A model generated the notes under the pieces. The model saw nothing but the letters and a program-made list of their open reading frames with translations. It did not search any database and had not been told where the DNA came from. The position numbers and the translations under genes were made by a program. From an uncultured Lachnospiraceae bacterium (GTDB lineage: Bacteria > Bacillota > Clostridia > Lachnospirales > Lachnospiraceae): DNA of 9,526 bases. The DNA is taken from the NCBI GenBank assembly GCA_945787485.1, contig CALZHV010000077.1, forward strand, positions 1 through 9,526, read 5' to 3'. Shown here one piece after another: positions 5,784 through 9,526 of the stretch; the first letter of the stretch is position 1; each line of letters begins with the position of its first letter.

Positions 5784-6257
5784 CTATGCCTTAAAACCTC
5801 TGTTTGAAGAATTCATTACACTTTCATTTAAGGTATTTTTTCCATATGTAAGTCCGGCGTAAACCTGGTGTGTATTTTTCATGACAGGACCTTCTTTATC
5901 CTTTTCACTGAGCTTTGCAAATGCTTCCCGTAACGAAGCAAGCATTTTAAGGCATCTGGCAAGCTCCTGCGGTTCTCTCTTAACTACGGAAGAAACCATC
6001 TTTCCGTATATGAACCTTAGTACCGACAGCACATTCCCACCGGGATGCGCCGCCGGACTAAAGCAGCTCATCAATTCGTTTAGCGCTCTTTTTGACAATT
6101 CAAGGTTTCTGATATAAGCATTTATATCATTTAAGTCATAATTCTTTAATGCATCTTCTGTATAAACATGAACAATATCAAACAATATTACGACAAGTCC
6201 GCTATGATTCGCAGAGCTTGTTCTTAATGTAAATTCATTTATCTGCTCTTTTGTCAT
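5784..6257 (-). CDS. fliS: Flagellar export chaperone FliS (flagellin-specific), with C-terminal extension
   Basis: 157 residues, somewhat longer than the usual 125-135. FliS binds the C-terminal tail of flagellin in the cytoplasm, prevents premature polymerisation and helps deliver it to the flagellar export gate. The core (about 6-118) is all-helical with the family's SGLVVILFDIVHVYTEDAL block at 19-37 and NLELSKRALNELMSCF at 51-66. An extra tail of about 39 residues (119-157) follows, containing QVYAGLTYGKNTLNE, whose role I do not know. Identification rests on fold-like pattern plus position: it starts 31 bases behind flagellin with an AGGAG ribosome site, the standard fliC-fliS arrangement, and should share the sigma-28 promoter. 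Sequence similarity to well-studied FliS proteins is modest. Confidence 0.82.
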   Translation of the reverse strand: MTKEQINEFTLRTSSANHSGLVVILFDIVHVYTEDALKNYDLNDINAYIRNLELSKRALNELMSCFSPAAHPGGNVLSVLRFIYGKMVSSVVKREPQELARCLKMLASLREAFAKLSEKDKEGPVMKNTHQVYAGLTYGKNTLNESVMNSSNRGFKA

Positions 6258-6288
6258 ATTATGCTCCTATTATTCCTTGTTTTATGCT

Positions 6289-7725
6289 TTACTGCTGTAA
6301 TAACTGAAGGATAGATTCCGGTCTCTCAAGTGATTTCTGAATCATTGATATTGCTGCCTGAGATAAAACATCTTCCTGTGTATATGCTGTCATTTCCTCT
6401 GCCATATCTGTATCCATGATACGTGAATATGCAGCAGTCATACTTTCTTCCTGCACTTCAAGATTATCAAACACATCATTTAATCTGTTTTCATATGCTC
6501 CAAGCTTTGACCTTGTGTTGGAAATCTTAACTACCGCAGCATCGATTGCTTCTATTGCCTTTGAAGCATACTCATTTGTATACATGATAAGTGTATCCAC
6601 ACCGAGACTGTGTGCGTCAACCGCAGGAATGTCTATCGACACCTCTTCTCCAGAATTAGAACCACTTTGGATAATCATTGTTCCCGCTGACAACACCTCT
6701 ATAGTAGTTGAAAATGAAGTTGTTCCTTCCGCAACCATTTCAGGGTCTATTTCAATCTGCATTTCAAATCCGTTTCTGTCTGTAACACTTATCTTATTTC
6801 CATCAGTCGACACTGTTGCGCTTTCTGAAAAACCATTGGCTGTTACATTAAGACTTGCAACGCAATCCTTACCTGTTTCCTCGTCACCGTCTGCTACTCC
6901 GAGCACTCCTGCAAGCTCATCATTAAATATCTCTATTTCTATCTTCTGTGATTTTCCGTATTCCTTTGTTATGAAATAAACAGGTGCTCCGCTTGAGAAA
7001 TCTGCAGGTGTCTTTCCTCCGTCTGCAGATGCCATTACCGTTATACCGATTTTATCAAGGTGAACCTGCAGCTCTTCATATACATCCGACATAGTCATTC
7101 CCTCGGTTATTGAAACCTGGAAACCATTTACAAATAGTGAGCCTTCCTGTTCTTTTGTTATTGTTGCGCCTGAGTCAGCAAGACCTATTGTGTATTTTGC
7201 CTGCTCTGCCATCTCTGTCACATCAAGCTCATATACACCCTCCTTAACATCAGTCGATACATATGTAGTACTCATTGACGGCTCACTTATCAATGTTCTT
7301 CTTGTGAGTGAACCATCCAAAAGCTTCTGCTCATTAAATGATGTTGTCTCGGCAATCTGGTTAAGCTCTTCCACCAATGCATCAATTTCTTCCTGGATAG
7401 CATCTCTGTCATCTTCTGAATTAACATCATTTGCAGCTTTAACTGCAAGCTCTCTCATTCTTCCAAGTATGGAATGCATTTCTTCCATACCGCCTTCAGC
7501 TGACTGAATTACCGAAATACCGTCTGTGGAATTGTTGGCTGCTCTTCCGAGTCCTCGTATCTGCTCATTCATCTTTATGGAAATAGCCAATCCGGCTGCG
7601 TCATCAGCAGGGCTTGTTATTTTGGAACCTGATGAAAGTCTTTCCATTGATTTAGAAATATTACTGTTTATTCTTGCAAAATGATCACTTGCATTAAGTG
7701 CAAGCGAGTTATGATTAATTCTCAT
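6289..7725 (-). CDS. fliC: Flagellin
   Basis: 478 residues; the filament subunit exported through the flagellar type III apparatus. The N-terminal D0/D1 region runs from MRINHNSLALNA to about residue 142, with the hallmark LSSGSKITSPADDAAGLAIS (30-49). D1 contains LGRMRELAVKAAND (87-100) and IQEEID (110-115), so Arg, Leu and Glu equivalent to the Salmonella TLR5-contact residues are kept. The central part (about 150-345) is variable and beta-rich and includes a flagellin-IN-like segment, FVNGFQVSITEGMTMSD (198-214). The C-terminal D1/D0 runs from GSNSGEEVSIDIP (355-367) to ERPESILQLLQQ (467-478), the chaperone-binding tail. There is one cysteine, Cys288, in the variable domain. A strong AAGGAGG site lies 7 bases before the ATG; the promoter is at 7842-7870. 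Confidence 0.97.
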   Translation of the reverse strand: MRINHNSLALNASDHFARINSNISKSMERLSSGSKITSPADDAAGLAISIKMNEQIRGLGRAANNSTDGISVIQSAEGGMEEMHSILGRMRELAVKAANDVNSEDDRDAIQEEIDALVEELNQIAETTSFNEQKLLDGSLTRRTLISEPSMSTTYVSTDVKEGVYELDVTEMAEQAKYTIGLADSGATITKEQEGSLFVNGFQVSITEGMTMSDVYEELQVHLDKIGITVMASADGGKTPADFSSGAPVYFITKEYGKSQKIEIEIFNDELAGVLGVADGDEETGKDCVASLNVTANGFSESATVSTDGNKISVTDRNGFEMQIEIDPEMVAEGTTSFSTTIEVLSAGTMIIQSGSNSGEEVSIDIPAVDAHSLGVDTLIMYTNEYASKAIEAIDAAVVKISNTRSKLGAYENRLNDVFDNLEVQEESMTAAYSRIMDTDMAEEMTAYTQEDVLSQAAISMIQKSLERPESILQLLQQ

Positions 7726-7732
7726 AATTATG

Positions 7733-7753
7733 CCTCCTTATACCGACTTTTCC
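7733..7753 (-). promoter_or_regulatory. Flagellin ribosome site and possible CsrA-binding GGA pair
   Basis: The minus strand has AAGGAGG (7733-7739) seven bases before the flagellin ATG, and ATGGA, with GGA at 7751-7753, upstream. In Bacillus subtilis CsrA represses hag by binding two GGA-containing sites, one covering the ribosome site. The same two-site layout is seen here, but neither site forms an obvious hairpin, so this is tentative. Confidence 0.35.
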
Positions 7754-7754
7754 A

Positions 7755-7798
7755 TTTGTCTGTCTGTTTGTTCTTTTATTCGTATGTTTATTTGTTTG
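7755..7798 (-). repeat. Degenerate tetranucleotide repeat in flagellin leader
   Basis: Eleven consecutive in-register tetramers; on the plus strand the units are TTTG, TCTG, TCTG, TTTG, TTCT, TTTA, TTCG, TATG, TTTA, TTTG, TTTG. The transcript strand is thus a purine-rich, C-spaced run (CAAA/CAGA-like) with almost no folding capacity, between the promoter and the ribosome site. Confidence 0.6.
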
Positions 7799-7841
7799 TT
7801 AAAAAACACACATGTTTATTATCTTTGATTAACTATTATAT

Positions 7842-7870
7842 TTATCGGCAATCCGTTGCATTTGATAAAC
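7842..7870 (-). promoter_or_regulatory. Sigma-28 (FliA/SigD)-type promoter for flagellin
   Basis: The minus strand carries GCCGATAA at 7842-7849, an exact match to the sigma-28 -10 consensus. About 15 bases upstream GTTTATC (7864-7870) stands where TAAA is expected; the -35 match is poor. A TATAAT at 7836-7841 abuts it but lacks a sigma-A -35 box. The start would be near 7835, giving a leader of about 110 bases. The -35 region begins 4 bases past the preceding gene's stop. Confidence 0.78.
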
Positions 7871-7873
7871 AGC

Positions 7874-9526
7874 TTATGACAATATATTTGAAATCGTTTT
7901 GACTAACGAAACAGATATATTATAAAGCCTTGCTTTGCTGTGAGGTTTCCTTACTTCCCCGTATTTCCTTTCCTGAAGCTGATTTTGTCTGAGTGTTCCT
8001 ATTTCTATTTCCTCGGAATTAATACCCATATGCGACATCATATTATTAATTTGCTCTGACTTTTCAATCAAAGCATAGTTTCCTGCGCTCGTATCGCTTG
8101 CAATATATCCCCATAATGAATCATCCTCTGACAAGGTGATATTGGCAGTTATATTTCCCATCTCACTGTCATTTATTGAGATGCGGATATTACCGGCATT
8201 TTCACTGTCGGATACAATTGTAAGATTCATTACCTTGATACCTTCTGTTGTTTCAACAGGTATCTGATATTTATCAAAAGCAGAAAGATTTCTCATAACG
8301 TTTAAGCCGGCATTTATTGTCTTAATCGATGCAATATCAAGCGAATTAAGCATTCCTATTGCTGCCTGCTCATACATAAATTCAGTAACCATGTCTCTTA
8401 TATTTTCATAGCGAAGCGACATGTTTCCATCTTCTCTTAATTCATTTAAAATTTTATCCTGTGCCAGCTCCTCAATAATATGAGCATCTATCTGCTCTCC
8501 TTGAAGGGAATCAGACATATTTTCGGTCTCTTCGTCGATTAGCTCTTCCTTGGAATTGCTTGAAAATTTAAGCTTTGACATAATATCCGAAACCATTTCA
8601 TATATTCCCCCGGAGGAATTGAGCATTACATCAACTGCCATCGCATTATCTACAGAATATTCTATATTATTTTGGAGAATAAACTCTTCGACATTTTCCT
8701 TCAAAGTCCTGTATTTTTCAAACTCCTCACCTGACTCAGAGGAAAATGCACTTTCTATCTGCTCCGTAATACCCTTCCCCTTTGTTTCGAGTGATTCAAG
8801 CATACCAAAGCTGTCATCGACTACGGTGTCAATTCCTTTTGCTTTTCTGCTTCTTGCCGCCGAAACGAGATTTCTTATGGTAAGCTGTCCACCGTTTGCA
8901 AACAACCATCCGGCCTCTTTGTCGCCTGACTTATTTAGCTTATCCATCATTCTGTATATTCCTATATAGCTTTCTCTTTCCTCCGGACTAACCTCTCCCA
9001 TATTTTCCATATTCCTGAGATATGAAGCAAAATTTTTGGCTTCCGACACGCCGGCGTTATAATTTCTGTTTTTTATAATGTCATTTAATTCATCAATAGG
9101 AATGTCAAGTGGGTTGATTCCGTCCTTTATAATTCCCAATACTGCCTCAGGATAAAACGAATTCATCAGCTGATTAACCTGTCTGTCATATCCGATTACA
9201 CTTTCAATATTTTCGACAGTAATTTCCATGGAATTATAACCTAAAATTCTAACAGCTCTTTGTGACTCATAATTTATTTCCATTGACATTTCTCTTAAAA
9301 TATCGTCTACATTTGAAAATGCTTTTGCTATTGAATCGCCCATATCCGCTCTTGGAGCAGTTCCGACAGCTTCATAGCTTCTCATAACTGCTTCAAAATC
9401 AAGTGATTTATAAGAATTATTCTCGATCTGAGAATGCAGACTGTTCACGGTAAATACTTTATCACGTAACGGTGTGGCAAGTATTGCTGCATGTGCCTGT
9501 CTAATGTCGTAGACTTTACTCTTTAT
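7874..9526 (-). CDS. Large protein of unknown function in flagellar locus, FliK-like C-terminus (5' end outside window)
   Basis: The frame is open to the right edge with no stop, so 550 residues are visible and the true start lies beyond 9526. A GTG at 9448 is in frame but has no ribosome site and is preceded by 26 sense codons ending in LATPLRDKVFTVNSLH, so I reject it as the start. The protein is acidic, largely helical and has no signal peptide or membrane segment in view. Visible residues 93-145 (RILGYNSMEITVENI... NPLDIP) form a helical repeat-like unit, and about 285-320 may be a second degenerate copy. Residues about 430-512 (MNLTIVSDSENAGNIRI through INSEEIEIGTL) resemble the beta-rich C-terminal domain of hook-length protein FliK. 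DUF6240 of Lachnospiraceae comes to mind, unverified. It sits directly before flagellin, supporting a flagellar role. Confidence 0.72.
   Translation of the reverse strand: MKSKVYDIRQAHAAILATPLRDKVFTVNSLHSQIENNSYKSLDFEAVMRSYEAVGTAPRADMGDSIAKAFSNVDDILREMSMEINYESQRAVRILGYNSMEITVENIESVIGYDRQVNQLMNSFYPEAVLGIIKDGINPLDIPIDELNDIIKNRNYNAGVSEAKNFASYLRNMENMGEVSPEERESYIGIYRMMDKLNKSGDKEAGWLFANGGQLTIRNLVSAARSRKAKGIDTVVDDSFGMLESLETKGKGITEQIESAFSSESGEEFEKYRTLKENVEEFILQNNIEYSVDNAMAVDVMLNSSGGIYEMVSDIMSKLKFSSNSKEELIDEETENMSDSLQGEQIDAHIIEELAQDKILNELREDGNMSLRYENIRDMVTEFMYEQAAIGMLNSLDIASIKTINAGLNVMRNLSAFDKYQIPVETTEGIKVMNLTIVSDSENAGNIRISINDSEMGNITANITLSEDDSLWGYIASDTSAGNYALIEKSEQINNMMSHMGINSEEIEIGTLRQNQLQERKYGEVRKPHSKARLYNISVSLVKTISNILS

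Noticed and set aside
5756..5790. T-rich stretch behind fliS as an intrinsic terminator
   Set aside because: There is a run of eight T residues in the minus strand, but I could not find a stem directly before it.
6416..6979. A 187-codon open frame on the plus strand, antisense to flagellin
   Set aside because: It is a codon-usage shadow: Ser/Thr-rich low-complexity translation, no ribosome site, and a well-supported flagellin gene on the other strand.
8550..8969. A 139-codon plus-strand frame within the large unknown gene
   Set aside because: Ser/Ile-rich shadow translation with no ribosome site or recognisable motif; the minus strand frame is continuous over the whole region.
9446..9448. 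GTG at 9448 as the start of the large unknown gene
   Set aside because: The frame stays open for 26 more codons to the window edge and there is no ribosome site before the GTG, so it is an internal codon.
1..9526. Mobile element, phage, CRISPR array or defence island
   Set aside because: No transposase, integrase, repeat-spacer pattern, terminal repeats or tRNA attachment site; all identifiable genes are housekeeping or flagellar with similar base composition.

Overview
The window looks like a chromosomal segment of a low-GC, motile, Gram-positive anaerobe. My best guess is the Lachnospiraceae (Butyrivibrio/Roseburia/Eubacterium rectale type). The grounds are AT-rich codon use, strong AGGAGG ribosome binding sites, a SAM riboswitch with intrinsic terminator ahead of metK, an ATCase with a PyrI regulatory chain, and a flagellin-FliS pair behind a sigma-28 promoter. 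The taxon is an inference. All genes I can support lie on the minus strand, so transcription runs from the right end of the window to the left.

Right part (about 5784-9526): flagellar genes. A large protein of unknown function, cut by the right window edge, has a FliK-like C-terminal stretch. It is followed by a sigma-28-type promoter, a roughly 110-nt leader containing a degenerate tetranucleotide repeat and possible CsrA sites, then flagellin and its export chaperone FliS.

Middle (about 2253-5712): a HIT-family nucleotide-binding protein stands alone behind its own probable promoter. Next comes a promoter, a SAM-I-clan riboswitch, a terminator and metK. Fourteen bases after metK starts a carbamoyltransferase-fold gene whose phosphate-binding motifs are intact but whose amino-substrate motifs match neither ornithine nor aspartate carbamoyltransferase. 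A small membrane protein follows. This metK-carbamoyltransferase pairing under apparent SAM control is the most unusual item here.

Left part (1-2272): a promoter inside the 3' end of the membrane-protein gene drives pyrB and pyrI, which overlap by one base and encode aspartate carbamoyltransferase catalytic and regulatory chains. A 177-base gap with a promoter leads to murA, of which the first 193 codons are present.

I saw no tRNA, rRNA, CRISPR array, insertion sequence or phage gene, and no defence system. Intergenic stretches are short. The only gene-free stretch over 300 bases (4953-5295) is filled by the metK promoter, riboswitch and terminator.
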